From: Theropithecus gelada | Lineage: Eukaryota > Chordata > Mammalia > Primates > Cercopithecidae | DNA: 64,000 nucleotides | Direction: 5' to 3' | NCBI RefSeq assembly: GCF_003255815.1 | Contig: NC_037682.1 | Coordinates: forward strand, 11,279,325 to 11,343,324 | In this document: in pieces, positions 49,394 through 60,107 of the stretch | Layout: every line of letters begins with the position of its first letter | Position numbering within the stretch: position 1 is the first letter of the stretch | Program-made: the position numbers and the translations under genes | Notes under the pieces: generated by a model | Told to the model about the DNA's origin: nothing | The model's input: only the letters and a program-made list of their open reading frames with translations | Database searches by the model: none

Positions 49394-49697
49394 GGCCAGG
49401 CGCGGTGGCTCGTGCCTGTAATTCCAGCATTTTGGGAGGCCGAGGAAGACAGATCATTTGAGCTCAGGAGTTTGAGACCAGCCTGGCCAGCATGGTGAAA
49501 CCCTGTCTCTACTAAAAATACAAAAATCAGCCAGGCGTGGTGGCACGCACCTGTTAATTCTAACTACTCAGGAGGCTGAGGCAAGAGAATCACTTGAACG
49601 TGGGAGGCAGAGGTTGCAGTGAGCTGAGATCGGGCCACTGCACTCCAGCCTGGGTAACAGAGGGAGATGATCTCAATAAATAAACAAATAAATAGAA
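49394..49697 (+). repeat. Alu, plus strand, about 200 bases before relic exon 7
   Basis: GGCCAGGCGCGGTGGCTC to an AATAAATAAAC tail. Confidence 0.92.
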
Positions 49698-49905
49698 TTA
49701 AGGGAAGATTTTCTTATCTGCAATTGAAAGATTAAAAACTCCACTCACACACAGCACAGGGCTGATGTAAGGTCTAAAGGAGAGAAGAGATGTGAGAGTA
49801 GTTCGCCAGCTGCAGTTGCTATATAGATGTATCTTGGCTCTTACCCAGAGTACATCCTCTCTGCTCCTGCCCCAGGTCTGTATTCTTCTTCAGCTCCTGC
49901 CCCAG

Positions 49906-50370
49906 GTCTGTAATCGTTTTCAGTTTCTACAGTTCAGTCATAAGTCTGCAAAGTTTGGAAATCAATATCTACCTAATCCAAGTGTTCTTTGCAACTGTGA
50001 ATCCACTATTTTATTTGTTGGCCTTTTTGGTCACCAGATTTCTGGGCCACAGGCCTACTCAAATGGCCTCCTTGCTGCTTTCAGAGATCTGTATTCTGGC
50101 TTGCGCAATGGTACTCCTGGGTGAGCAGCTGCGGCGCCTCTGCTCCTGTCCTAATTCTTACCCAGACCCAAATCTGCCCCAGGTCAGCTACCTAGAAGGG
50201 TGGAAAAGACCCAAGATTCCTTCAAACTTTTCCTAGCACCTTGCCATCATCTTCATTCCCTTCCATATCAGTTATTCCTCTGCATTACAATGGTCATGTG
50301 AGGACAAGACTATGCTACTGGATCTAGAACTGCGTCTTCATCTACACAAGAGAACTATGCCTATGATAAT
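49906..50370 (+). pseudogene. OAT1-like relic gene, exons 7 and 8
   Basis: Exon 7 is 49906-50120: acceptor TGCCCCAG, donor GTGAGC, 215 nt, exactly the length of SLC22A6 exon 7. Small gains and losses cancel, and the correct frame has no stop: INIYLIQVFFATVNP against OAT1 VSIYLIQVIFGAVDL, and GHRPTQMASLLL against GRRPAQMAALLL. Lys382 of OAT1 (DLPAK) is replaced in NPLFY by tyrosine. Exon 8 is about 50272-50370: NCVFIYTRELC against OAT1 NCIFLYTGELY, then shortened by a few bases with in-frame stop codons before the donor GTAAGT (50371). The intron between the exons is about 150 bases, close to the 137 bases of SLC22A6. A 20-base phrase containing the acceptor is duplicated just upstream. Confidence 0.9.
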
Positions 50371-50479
50371 GTAAGTGAGTAAGGTTTTAGGGGAGGGATC
50401 CTAGGATAGGACAATCAGGCCCTAGAGCAGATTTCAAGTTGGAAAGGGCACAAAGGTCAATCAACTATTTCTTAAGGCA

Positions 50480-51130
50480 AGAAAGGAGGACAAAAACATG
50501 AAAAATCAAGGTAAATAAAAGACAAAAGGTAAGATGGTATCAATAACTCCAAACATCTCAGTCACCACAATAAATGTAAATGAATTAAATTTACCAATTC
50601 AAAGGCAAAGATATTCCAAATAACATTTTTTTAAAATCTAGTTCATGCTTTTTACAAGAAACTCATCTAAAATTTTGTATATATAAATGTTAAATGTAGA
50701 GAGATGGAAAATGATATAGCAGACAAATATTAACCAGAAGAAAGCGATTAGCTATACTAATAGTAGTCCAAATAAACTTTAAGATCAAAAAAAGGTGCAA
50801 TGGTTAAGAACTTGGCTCTGGAGCCAAAGTTTTTGGTCCTAATGCTCAGTTACCTTAGTTGTAAAACAACAACAACAACATCAACAATAACAATAATGCC
50901 ATAAATAAATTAAATAGAAAACTACGATATAATATAGAAGCTCAACAAAACAAAAAGTTGGTGTTTAATAATATCAATAAAATGGACAAATCTTGGGTAA
51001 CAATAATCAAAAAATGAAGGATAGAGGACATAAGCAAATATTATGAATTTTTAAAAACCAGAACTAAAGACTCAGAGTCATTAGAAAGATGCAAAAAATC
51101 TATGAACAAGTCTATACTGATGAATTTAAT
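50480..51130 (+). repeat. L1 ORF2 fragment, plus strand
   Basis: 'accacaataaatgtaaatg', 'accaattcaaaggcaaag', 'ttagctatactaatagtag', 'aaagactcagagtcatta' follow L1 ORF2 (endonuclease to reverse transcriptase). A MIR-like piece, 'gttaagaacttggctctggagcc', is inserted near 50800-50865. Confidence 0.65.
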
Positions 51131-51149
51131 ATTTTTGAATTTCAAATAA

Positions 51150-52685
51150 CAGTGAATACTTTATTTTGTAACAGCTTTACTTATATGTAATTCACATACC
51201 ATACAAGTCATCCATTTCAAGTATACAATTGAATGATATTTAGTATGCTCATAGATATGTACAACCATCACCACAGTAAATTTTAGAACACTTTCATCCC
51301 CTCAATCAGAAAACCTGTATCCTTTAGCTTTCAACCCCCAAACATTCATCTCTATCCCCTATCCAATCCTAAGCAACCACTAATCCCTTTTTTTTTTTTT
51401 TTTTTTTTTTTTTGAGACAGGGTCTCGCTCTGTTGCCAGGCTGGAGTGCAGTGGCACGATCTCGCCTCACTGCAACCTCCACCTCCCAGTTTCAAGCAAC
51501 TCTGCTGCCTCAGCCTTCTGAGTAGCTGGGACTACAGGTGCCCACCACCAAGCCCTGCTAATTTTTTTGTATTTCTATATTTTTTTTTTTTTTTTTTTTT
51601 GAGACGGAGTCTCGCTGTGTCACCCAGGCTGGAGTGCAGTGGCGCGATCTCGGCTCACTGCAAGCTCCGCCTCCCGGGTTTACGCCATTCTCCTGCCTCA
51701 GCCTCCGAGTAGCTGGGACTACAGGCGCCCGCCACCACGCCCGGCTAATCCCTTTTTTTTTTTACGGAGTATCACTCTTTTCACCCAGGCTGGAGTGCAA
51801 TGGTATGATCTAAGCTCACTGCAACCTCTGCCTCCTGGGTTCAAGTGATTCTCCTGCCTCAGCCTCCCAAGTAGCTGGGATTACAGGCATCTGCCACCAT
51901 GCCCGGCTAATTTTGTATTTTTAGTAGAGACAGGGTTTCACCATGTTGACCAGGCTGGTCTCGAACTCCTGACCTCAGTTGATCCACCCGCCTCGGCCTC
52001 CCAAAGTGCTGGGATTACAGGCATGAGCCACTGTGCCCGGCCCCACTAATCTATTTTCTATCTCTATAGATTTGTCTTTTTTGGACATTTCATATACATG
52101 GAATCATATACTATGTAGTGTTTTATGACTGGCCTCTTTTAGCATGATGCTTCAAAGTTCATTCATGTTGTAGCATGTATCAGTACTTCATTCAATTTTA
52201 TAGCTGAGCAATATTCCATCATATGGAAATATCAATTTTGTTCATCCATTTGTCAGTTGATAAACATCTGAGCTGTTTATATCTTTTAGCTATTATAAAT
52301 AATGCTGCTATGAACATTTCTGTACAAGTTTTTGCATAGACATATGTTTTCATTTCTCTTAGGTATAGATTGAAGTGAAATTGCTGAGTCAATTTGGTAA
52401 CAGTATCTTTAACTTTTTGAGAAACTACCAGACTGTTTTCCAAAGTGGCTACCCACCATCAGCACATATGAGGGCTCTATATCCTGACCAACACTCATTA
52501 CTATCTGATGTTTTTATTATAGCCATTCCTAGTGAGTGTGAGGTAGTATTTTTTTCTTCCAATTTTTATTTTAAGTTTGGGGGTACATGTGCAGGTTTGC
52601 TATACAGGTAAATTGCATGGCACTGGAGTTTGGTGTACAAATGAATTTTTTCACCTGGGTAGTGAGCATAGTACCTGATAGGGTA
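51150..52685 (-). repeat. L1 3' region, minus strand, with Alu cluster inside
   Basis: 'taacagctttacttatatg', 'tacaaccatcaccacag' on one side of the Alus and 'tggaatcatatactatgtag', 'gagcaatattccatcatatg', 'agactgttttccaaagtgg' on the other are L1M-type. From about 52555, 'gggggtacatgtgcaggtttgc' is a different, younger L1 3' UTR in reverse. Confidence 0.7.
51388..52043 (-). repeat. Nested Alus, minus strand (three)
   Basis: A T27-led Alu begins at 51388. A second, younger one (T run at 51579, 'gagacggagtctcgctgtg') is truncated at about 51749. A third starts at about 51755 ('tttttttacggagtatcac') and runs to 'ccactgtgcccggcccc'. Confidence 0.88.
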
Positions 52686-52687
52686 GA

Positions 52688-52983
52688 TTTTTTTTTTTTT
52701 TAGATGGAGTCTTGCTCTGTCACCCAGACTGGAGTGCAGTGGTGCGATCTCAGCTCACCGCAACCTCTGCCTCCCAGGTTCAAGCAATTCTCCTACCTCA
52801 GCCTCCTGAGTAGCTGGGATTACAGGCACATACCACCATACCCAGCTAATTTTTGTATTTTTAATAGAGACAGGGTTTTGCCATGTAGGCCAGGCTTGTC
52901 TTACACTCCCGACCTCAGGTGATCTGCGCACCTCAGCCTCCCAAAGCGCTGGGATTACAGGCGTGAGCCACCATACCTGGCCT
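52688..52983 (-). repeat. Alu, minus strand
   Basis: T12 and 'agatggagtcttgctctg' to 'ccaccatacctggcc'. Confidence 0.93.
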
Positions 52984-53263
52984 ATAAATTCAATGCGATT
53001 CTGATCAAAATCCCGTTGGCCATATTCAAGAAACTGGCTAAGCAAATTCTAAAATTTACATAAAAGTGCTAAGTGCCAAGTAGAATTAAGATGCTCTTTT
53101 TAGAAAGAACAAGGTAGAAGAAATTGCCCTACCAGAAGTTAGTACATATTATAAACTCTTACTGTATCACTGTAGTAATTAGGACAGTAGATGATGGTGC
53201 AGGATAAACAAAATAGGCCAGTGGAGAAGATCAAGCCCAGAAACACATAGAAGAAACTTGAGG

Positions 53264-53567
53264 CAGGGCGTGGTGGCTCACGCCTGTAATCCCAGCACTT
53301 TGGGAGGCCAAGGTGGGCAGATCACGAGGTCAGGAGTTCGAGAACAGCCTGGCCAACATAGGGAAACCCCCGTCTCTACTAAAAATACAAAAAAAAAATT
53401 AGCTGGGCGTGGTGGCAGGCGCTTGTAATCCTAGCTACTCGGGAGACTGAGGCAGGAGAATTGCTTGAACCTGGGAGGTGGAGGTTGCAGGGAGCTGAGA
53501 TCAGATCAGCACTCCAGCCTGGGTGACAGAGCAGGACTCCATCTCAGAAAAAGAAAAAAAAAAAAGG
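53264..53567 (+). repeat. Alu, plus strand
   Basis: GGCAGGGCGTGGTGGCTC to an A-rich tail; flanks AGAAACTTGAG and AGGAACTTAGG. Confidence 0.92.
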
Positions 53568-54053
53568 AACTTAGGAAGTAACAGAGGCGGCACTGCAGAT
53601 CACTAGATAAAACATGGACTATTCAATAAGTAGTACCAGGACATGTATTTACCCACACAGGAAAGAAATAAAATGCAATCCATATTCCAACCTTGAACAA
53701 AAATGAATTCCTGCTGAAGGGAGGAGAATTTAAGACATAAAAAGTGCTAGCCAAAAAAAAAAAAAAAATTGATAAATTTTTCTGGTTTGAAGTGTTTTAA
53801 TTTGGGTCATCTGTTTTACTATATATAAGGTGAAAAGAGTAAAAGATGGAATTTACAAGGATTTGTATTCAGAATTTATAAAGAATTTCTGGAAATTGAT
53901 TAGAAAAAGGATTTCTATTTCCATTAAAATAACAAAATTACACTGAAAATCATCCCCCAAAAAAAGGTATAAAGTATTTTTAAATAACCTTAAAAGAACC
54001 GAAGAACTAGAAAGATAGTAAGGAAAAGATAACCTTAAAAGCACCAAAAAGCA

Positions 54054-54333
54054 GCCGGGCGCGGTGGCTCACTCCTGTAATCCCAGCACTTTGGGAGGCC
54101 GAGGCGGGCAGATCATGAGGTCAGGAGTTTGAGACCAGCTTGACCAACATGGTGAAACCCCGTCTCTACTAAAAATACAAAAATTAGCTGGTCGTGGTGG
54201 CATGCGCCTGTAATCCCAGCTACTCAAGGAAGGAGAATCACTTGAACCCGGGAAGTGGAGGTTGCAATGAGCCGAGATTGCACCACTATACTCCGGCCTG
54301 GGTGACAGAGCACGACTCCGTCTCAAAAAAAAA
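54054..54333 (+). repeat. Alu, plus strand (first of two head to tail)
   Basis: GCCGGGCGCGGTGGCTC; ends A11 at the start of the next Alu. The pair is flanked by AAAGCACCAAA. Confidence 0.92.
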
Positions 54334-54335
54334 AA

Positions 54336-54621
54336 GGTTGGGCACGGTGGCTCACGCCTGTAATCCCAGCACTTTGGGAGGCCAAGGCAGGCGGATCATG
54401 AGGTCAGAAGATCGAGACCACGGTGAAACCCCATCTCTACTAAAAATACAAAAAAATTAGCCAGGTGTGGTGGCGGGTGCCTGCAGTCCCAGCTACTCAG
54501 GAGGCTGAGGTGGGAGAATGGCGTGAACCCAGGAGGCGGAGTTTGCAGTGAGCCAAGATCGTGCCACTGCACTCCAGCCTGGGACAACAGAGTGAGACTC
54601 CATCTCAAAAAAAGAAAAAAA
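54336..54621 (+). repeat. Alu, plus strand (second of two)
   Basis: GGTTGGGCACGGTGGCTC to AAAAAAAGAAAAAAAG. Confidence 0.92.
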
Positions 54622-54655
54622 GCACCAAAGAGCTAGAAAGACAGTAAGGAAAATG

Positions 54656-54949
54656 GGGCCGAGTGTGGCAGCTCACACCTGTAATGTCTTTGGGAGGCAG
54701 AGATGGGCAAACTGCTTGAGCCCAGGAGTTCAAGACCAACCTGGCCAACATGGCAAAAACCCATCTCTACCAAAAAATACAGAAATTAGCTAGGTGTGAT
54801 GGCATGTGCCTGTAGTCCCAGCTACTCAGGAGGCTGAGGAGCAAAGGATCACTTGACCCTAGAAGGTTGAGGCTGCAGTGAGCCAAGATCATGCCACTGT
54901 ACTCCAGCTGGAGCAACAGCGTGAAACTTTGTCTCAAAAAAAAAAAAAG
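54656..54949 (+). repeat. Old Alu, plus strand
   Basis: 'ggccgagtgtggcagctcac', a shortened 'gtaatgtctttgggagg', to an A12 tail; flanked by AAGGAAAATG and AAGGAAAATC. Confidence 0.9.
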
Positions 54950-55148
54950 GAAAATCTAGGCCAATCATCTAAGGAAAAGTGCAAACCCAGAGAGGTAAGC
55001 AAACACTATATATAATGAGAAAATATATATGCATTCACTTCAGCATCAGAAACAACTATTTAACACAGTACTGGGGGACATGACCAATACCACTGTAGTA
55101 GGAAAGAAAAGGAAATAAGAAAATTAAAAATTAAAAAAGAAAAGTTAG

Positions 55149-55232
55149 AAATCTCATTACTTAGAATATGTTCTAAAAATCTCATTATTTAGAATATGTT
55201 CTAAAAATCTCATTATTTAGAATACATTCATC
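55149..55232. repeat. 28-bp tandem repeat, three copies
   Basis: Unit AAATCTCATTATTTAGAATA plus TGTTCTAA, copies at 55149-55176, 55177-55204 and 55205-55232 (third diverging at its end). AT-rich, within the L1. Confidence 0.85.
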
Positions 55233-55610
55233 TACCTGGATAAATGAACAAAACCAACAAATAATTAAAACTAATAAGAGAGTTCTGCAAGGATGCTGGA
55301 TACAAAACCAAATTACCAAAATATCAATAGCAATAACTTAGAAGCAATAATCTAGAAAATACTGTTTTGAAAAGTAAGACACCACTCAGAATAGCACCAA
55401 AAGATATATATCATTAGGGAATTAACAAAGAACACCCTGTTAAATTTGTTTACAGCTTTTCTTGATGCAAGAAGAAACAGAATTGAGAAGAGAGCTTGGA
55501 GATAGACATGTAAATATGTAAATTTGATTATATCAAAAAGGATTTCTGCTTACCGAAGGACACAATGGACAAATTTAACAGATGACAGATTGAGAGGAGA
55601 GATTTGCAAC

Positions 55611-55906
55611 TTTTTTTTTTTTTTTTTTTGGGACAAGGTCTGGCTCTATTGCCCAGGCTGGAGTGTGGTGGTGCTATCTCGGCTCACAGCAACCTCCACC
55701 ACCCGGGCTCAAGCCATCCTCCCACCTCTGCCTCCTGAGTAGCTGGGACTAGAGGCACTCACCACCATGCCCAGCTAATTTCTGTATTTTTTGTAGAGAC
55801 AGGGTTTTGCCATGCTGCCCAGGCTGGTCCCAAACTCGTGAGCTCAAACCATCCACCCGCCTTGGCCTCCTGAAGTGCTGAGATTACAGGTGTGAGCCTC
55901 TGCGCC
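55611..55906 (-). repeat. Alu, minus strand
   Basis: T20 and 'gggacaaggtctggctc' to 'gtgtgagcctctgcgcc'. Confidence 0.9.
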
Positions 55907-56043
55907 TTTAACACTGACAAGACTCCTTCAACAAGAAAAAGAAAGGAACACTACTAGTAGACACACGGGCAAAGAAAATGAATAGACATTTTACAGAGAA
56001 AGAAATCCAGAAGATTAATCACCACATGAAAAACAAGATAGTG

Positions 56044-56348
56044 GCGGGGTGCGGTGGCTCACGCCTGTAATCCCAGCACTTTGGGAGGCTGAGGCAGGCG
56101 AATCACGAGGTCAAGAGATCAAGACCATCCTGGCCAATATAGTGAAACCCTGTCTCTACTAAAAATACAAAAATTAGCTGGGCGTGGTGGCGCATGCCTG
56201 TAGTCCCAGCTGCTTGGGAGGCTGAGGCGGGAGAATCTCTTGAACCCAGGAAGCAGAGGTTGCAGTGAGCCAAGATCATACCACTGCACTCCAGCCTGGT
56301 GACAGAGCAAGACTCCATCTCAAAAAATAAAAAGAAAAAAGAAAAAAG
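56044..56348 (+). repeat. Alu, plus strand
   Basis: GGCGGGGTGCGGTGGCTC to AAAGAAAAAAGAAAAAAG; flanks AGATAG on both sides. Confidence 0.92.
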
Positions 56349-56859
56349 AGATAGCACTTTACACCTATTAAACTGGCAGCATTGGAAAGTCAGGTAATGG
56401 CAAGTGTTAGTGGCCACGTTAGAATACACCACCCCTATATCCTCACATGTCTCAAATGCACTGCTGGTGGGAGGGAAAGTTGGTGCCACCATTCTGCAAA
56501 GCAGTTGGCAACATTCACACCCATGAACACACACACTCCAGTAATTCCCTTCTTGGGCCTGTATCTCAGAGAACTTCTCACAAAGGCCCTGATGGAGACA
56601 TGTACAAGGACATTCACTGCAGTATTATTTGAGGTCATGGGTGTTGGCAACAATCTAGATCCCCATAGCCAGGGGAATGAGTGTTTAGGTAAAATGTGGA
56701 GACAGGCACACCATGGCATAGTATGCAGCAGCAGGTAAACACCATCGACATAAAAATCTCTTTAAAACGAAGTGCTGAATGGAATGAAAAATAGAATAAG
56801 ATCTATTGCCTATACCACTAAGGTAAGTTAAAATATTTGTACACAAAACAATATACTTT

Positions 56860-57154
56860 TTTTTTTTTTTTTTGAGACAGAGTCTTGCTGGGTTGCCCAG
56901 GCTGAAGTGCAGTGGCACAATCTCGGCTCACTGCAACCTCTGCCCCCCAGGTTCAAGCGATTCTCCTGCCTCAGCCTCCTGAGTAGCTGGGATTACAAGC
57001 ACACACCACCATGCCTGGCTAATTTTTGTATTTTTAGTAGAGAGAGGATTTCACCACGTTAGCCAGGCTGGTCTCAAACTCTTGACCTCAAGTGATCCAC
57101 CTATCTTGGCCTCCCAAAGTGCTGGGATTACAGGCATGAGCCACCAAGCCCAGC
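56860..57154 (-). repeat. Alu, minus strand
   Basis: T15 and 'gagacagagtcttgctgg' to 'ccaccaagcccagcc'; flanked by AACAATATAC and AACAATACAC. Confidence 0.93.
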
Positions 57155-57486
57155 CAACAATACACATTTTATAAGAACATATACAAATAAAAGAGTGCAC
57201 ATCAAACACAATACACTAGTTGACTTTGGCAGGAAGGGAATTAGAAGTGGGTAATGGTGATAAAGGGGAATAAACATTCAAGGGTAAAACAAGGGGCCAT
57301 TGCAAAGACAAAAATAGAGGGTCATGAAATGAGGAGTATGATTAATTCAACGCTCTGCACCTGACATTAAAAGAGAAGTGCAGAGAAGGAACCATCAGGT
57401 AGCTAGTTTAGATAAAATGATCAGGGCAATCAGGGAAGTCTCCTCAGTAAAGATCAAAGGTAAAGACCAAGTTAAAGACCAAGTCT

Positions 57487-57796
57487 GGGCTGGGCACAGT
57501 GGCTCATGTCTGTAATCCCAGCACTTTGGGAGGCCGAGACAGGCAGATCACTTGAGTCCAGGAGTTAAAGACCAGCCTGGCCAACATGTCAAAACCCCCG
57601 TCTCTACTAAAAATACGAAAATTAGCCAGGCATGGTGGCAGGTGACTGTAATCCCAGCTACTTGGGAGACTGAGGCAGGGAGAATTGCTTGAACCCAGTA
57701 GGCAGAGGTTGCAGTGAGCCGAGATAGCGCCACTGCACTCCAGCCTGGGTGACAGAGCAAGGCTTCGTCTCCCAAAAAAAAAAAAAAAAAAAAAAA
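57487..57796 (+). repeat. Alu, plus strand
   Basis: Complete; the duplication AAAGACCAAGTCTG flanks it at about 57474-57487 and 57796-57809. Confidence 0.93.
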
Positions 57797-58115
57797 GACC
57801 AAGTCTGATGGTTTTAATGTGTAAACAAAGGGACAGGGCACAAGATAAGAGAAGAGGTAGGCAGAGACCAGTCACATAGGGACGTATAATAAGGTCAGAT
57901 CGTATTCTAGTAATACAATGGGACATCACTGGATGGTTTAAGCAGAGGGTGAAATGATCTGAATTATGGTTTTAAGAGAATACTTTGGCTTTTGCATAGA
58001 GAATGGGGTGGGACCAGGGAATCAGAGTCAAGGTCAACGGTAGAAATGGGAAGACCCGTCAGGAGGCTACTGCAATAGTACAGGCAAGAGGTGAAAATCA
58101 CTCAAGTGACAAGTT

Positions 58116-58804
58116 TGTATTAGTTCATTTTCATGCCGCTGATAAAGACATACCCAAGACTGGGCAATTTACAAAAGAAAGAGGTTTAATGGACTTATAG
58201 TTCCACATGGCTGGGGAGGCCTCACAATCATGGTGGAAGGCAAGAGCAAGTCATGTCTTACATGGATGACAGCAGTCAAAAAGAGAGCTTGTGCAGGGAA
58301 ACTACTGGGTTTTTTTTGTTTTTTGTTTTTTGTTTTTTGAGATGGAGTTTCGCTCTTATTGCCCAGGCTGGAGTGCAATGGCACAATCTCGGCTCACTGC
58401 AACCTCTGCCTCCAGGGTTCAAGCGATTCTCCTGTCTCAGCCTCCCAAGTAGCTGGGATTACAGGTGCCTGCCACCACGCCCAGCTAATTTTTCTGTTTT
58501 TAGTAGAGACAGGGTCTCGCCATGTTGGCCAGGCTGGTCTTGAACTCCTGACCTCGGGTGATCCACCCGCCTCGGCCTCCCAAAGTGCTGGGATTAGAGG
58601 CGTGAGCCACCACGCCTGGCCGAAACTACTGTTTTTAAAACCATCAGATCTGGTGAGGCTTATTCACTCTCATGAAAACCACACAGGAAAGACCCGCCCC
58701 CATGATTCAATTACCTCCCACCGGGTTCCTCCCATGACACATGGGAATTGTGAGAGTTACAATTCAAGATGAGATTTGGGTGGGGACACACCCAAACCAT
58801 ATCA
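58116..58804 (-). repeat. THE1-type MaLR solo LTR, minus strand, split by an Alu
   Basis: Reads TGTATTAGTTCATTTTCATG at the left and CACACCCAAACCATATCA at the right, which is THE1 reversed. An Alu interrupts it. Confidence 0.9.
58308..58621 (-). repeat. Alu inside the THE1 LTR, minus strand
   Basis: Target duplication GAAACTACTG at 58298-58307 and 58622-58631. Confidence 0.94.
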
Positions 58805-59354
58805 GTGGTGGACAAAGGTTGTAGAGATAGAGAGAAGGGAACTAACCCTGTGAGTTTGGGAGGAACAGCTATCCAAGTTCCTATTTTAGATGTGGAAAAA
58901 TAAGGGAACAGGAGGCATCAAGGATAATTCCTAGATACTTGAGCTTGAGCAAGTAGGTGGTTAGACGTGCCATTTACTAAGATGCGGGAGGAGCAAGCTT
59001 GGAGGAAGAAATGAAGAGTTCCTTGACCATACAAAATTTGAGAGGCCTTTTAGACATCCAAGTGAAGACGTAGAGTAGCTTGCTATGTAGCCTGGAGCTG
59101 GAGACAGGTTGGTTGGGAATTTGTTCAGTCACACAGTAAGTTCACATTAGAACTGGAACCCAGACTTCCTAGGTTCAAAATCATTTGCTCCCCCTTTCCT
59201 TTTAGCTAAATTAAATGCGATCATTTGACCCTGTAGCAAATGTGAAAAGAGGAAGCCACTTTTCAAATGTGCCTCTTTTCAAATGTGAAAAGAGACAGTG
59301 TAAGGGCACCCACAAGTCTCACGGTCCTCACCAAGGTGCTCCTCCTTCCCATAG

Positions 59355-60100
59355 GCAGAGGGGTCCGAGCATGACAACAACTACGACCAATGGTGGCACC
59401 ATCCTAAGCCTACTGGTGGACATGGCTGCTGAGTTCTACCCTTCTCTGTCTCTATTCATCTATGGTGTGGTCCCTGTGGCTGCCAGTATCATCCCTGTCC
59501 TCCTGCCAGAGATCCTTGGCCAGGCACTGCCCAACATGGTGAAAAGGTGGAGAAGGACCTGGAGAGAAGGTGGGCTGCACCCTCCCCCAAGCTTCTTTTG
59601 TCAGAAAAGGTCAGACCAGGGGAGAGCAGGGACTTAGGCAGGGTCATGCAGCTGGTCCCTGATGGAGCCAAGGCTGAAATCCAGGCCCCCTGAATCCTAT
59701 TCTCACACATTGGCCGAGTCCCAGGAAACCTCCCTGAGACTCTCAGCTCTTGGAAATAGTGGGTGGCTTTGGATATAAAGTAGGACGACTGAGCACAGAT
59801 ACCTAAAAAGAATCCCCCAACTCTACTCCTGAACACTGTTTCTCCTTCCCTCCCAGGTGGAAAGAGAAACTGGGGCAGCAGCAACAGGAACAGCAGATGG
59901 TCCCACTCCAAGCCTCCTGAGGACTGAGAAGGAGCAGAGGGTGGAGAGGAGGAGCGCTGTATCTCTTGGATATCCACACCAGGAGGTAGATGGAGAAATG
60001 GCAGCCAGTAGAGGGCAGGGCCTGTAAGGTCTCAGAGAAATGCTTCCCCTGGGCCCCACACTCCTGACCAGACCCACCCAAGACCACTTCATTAAAAGTA
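59355..60100 (+). pseudogene. OAT1-like relic gene, exons 9 and 10 with 3' UTR
   Basis: Exon 9 is 59355-59569 (acceptor CATAG, donor AG|GTGGGC): AAEFYPSLSLFIYGVVPVAAS against OAT1 TAELYPSVPLFIYGAVPVAAS, then LLPEILGQALPN against LLPETLGQPLPD. It stays in frame until an 11-base insertion, 'aaaaggtggag'-like, near 59541, making 215 nt against 204. Arg466 of OAT1 is replaced by Asn. Exon 10 begins at 59857 after CCCAG and still ends QQMVPLQAS plus stop (59918-59920); OAT1's last eight residues are lost. The following 'ggactgagaagg' also matches the SLC22A6 3' UTR, and ATTAAA (60091-60096) matches its poly(A) signal. A hand count over about 123 bases of exon 9 gives 30 mismatches to SLC22A6. Confidence 0.93.
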
Positions 60101-60107
60101 ACTATGG

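Larger units (their letters stand above)
52985..56850 (+). repeat. L1 ORF2 and 3' pieces, plus strand, interrupted by Alus
   Basis: 'ttctgatcaaaatcccgttgg', 'aaacaaaataggccagtgg', 'gcaaggatgctggatacaaa', 'ccactcagaatagcacc', 'gaatagacattttacagag' and 'ggacattcactgcagtat' follow L1 ORF2 in order. It is old and full of stops. Intervening Alus are listed separately. Confidence 0.65.

Noticed and set aside
55149..55232. CRISPR-like array (28-base repeats)
   Set aside because: The copies are contiguous without spacers and lie in a primate L1.
59489..59977. 162-codon minus-strand open frame
   Set aside because: Antisense of the relic's exons 9-10; no protein similarity recognised.
37089..60100. 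An intact third OAT transporter gene
   Set aside because: The start ATG is ATT, exon 1 changes frame at least twice, exons 2-6 are not found, exon 8 has stop codons, and exon 9 gained 11 bases.
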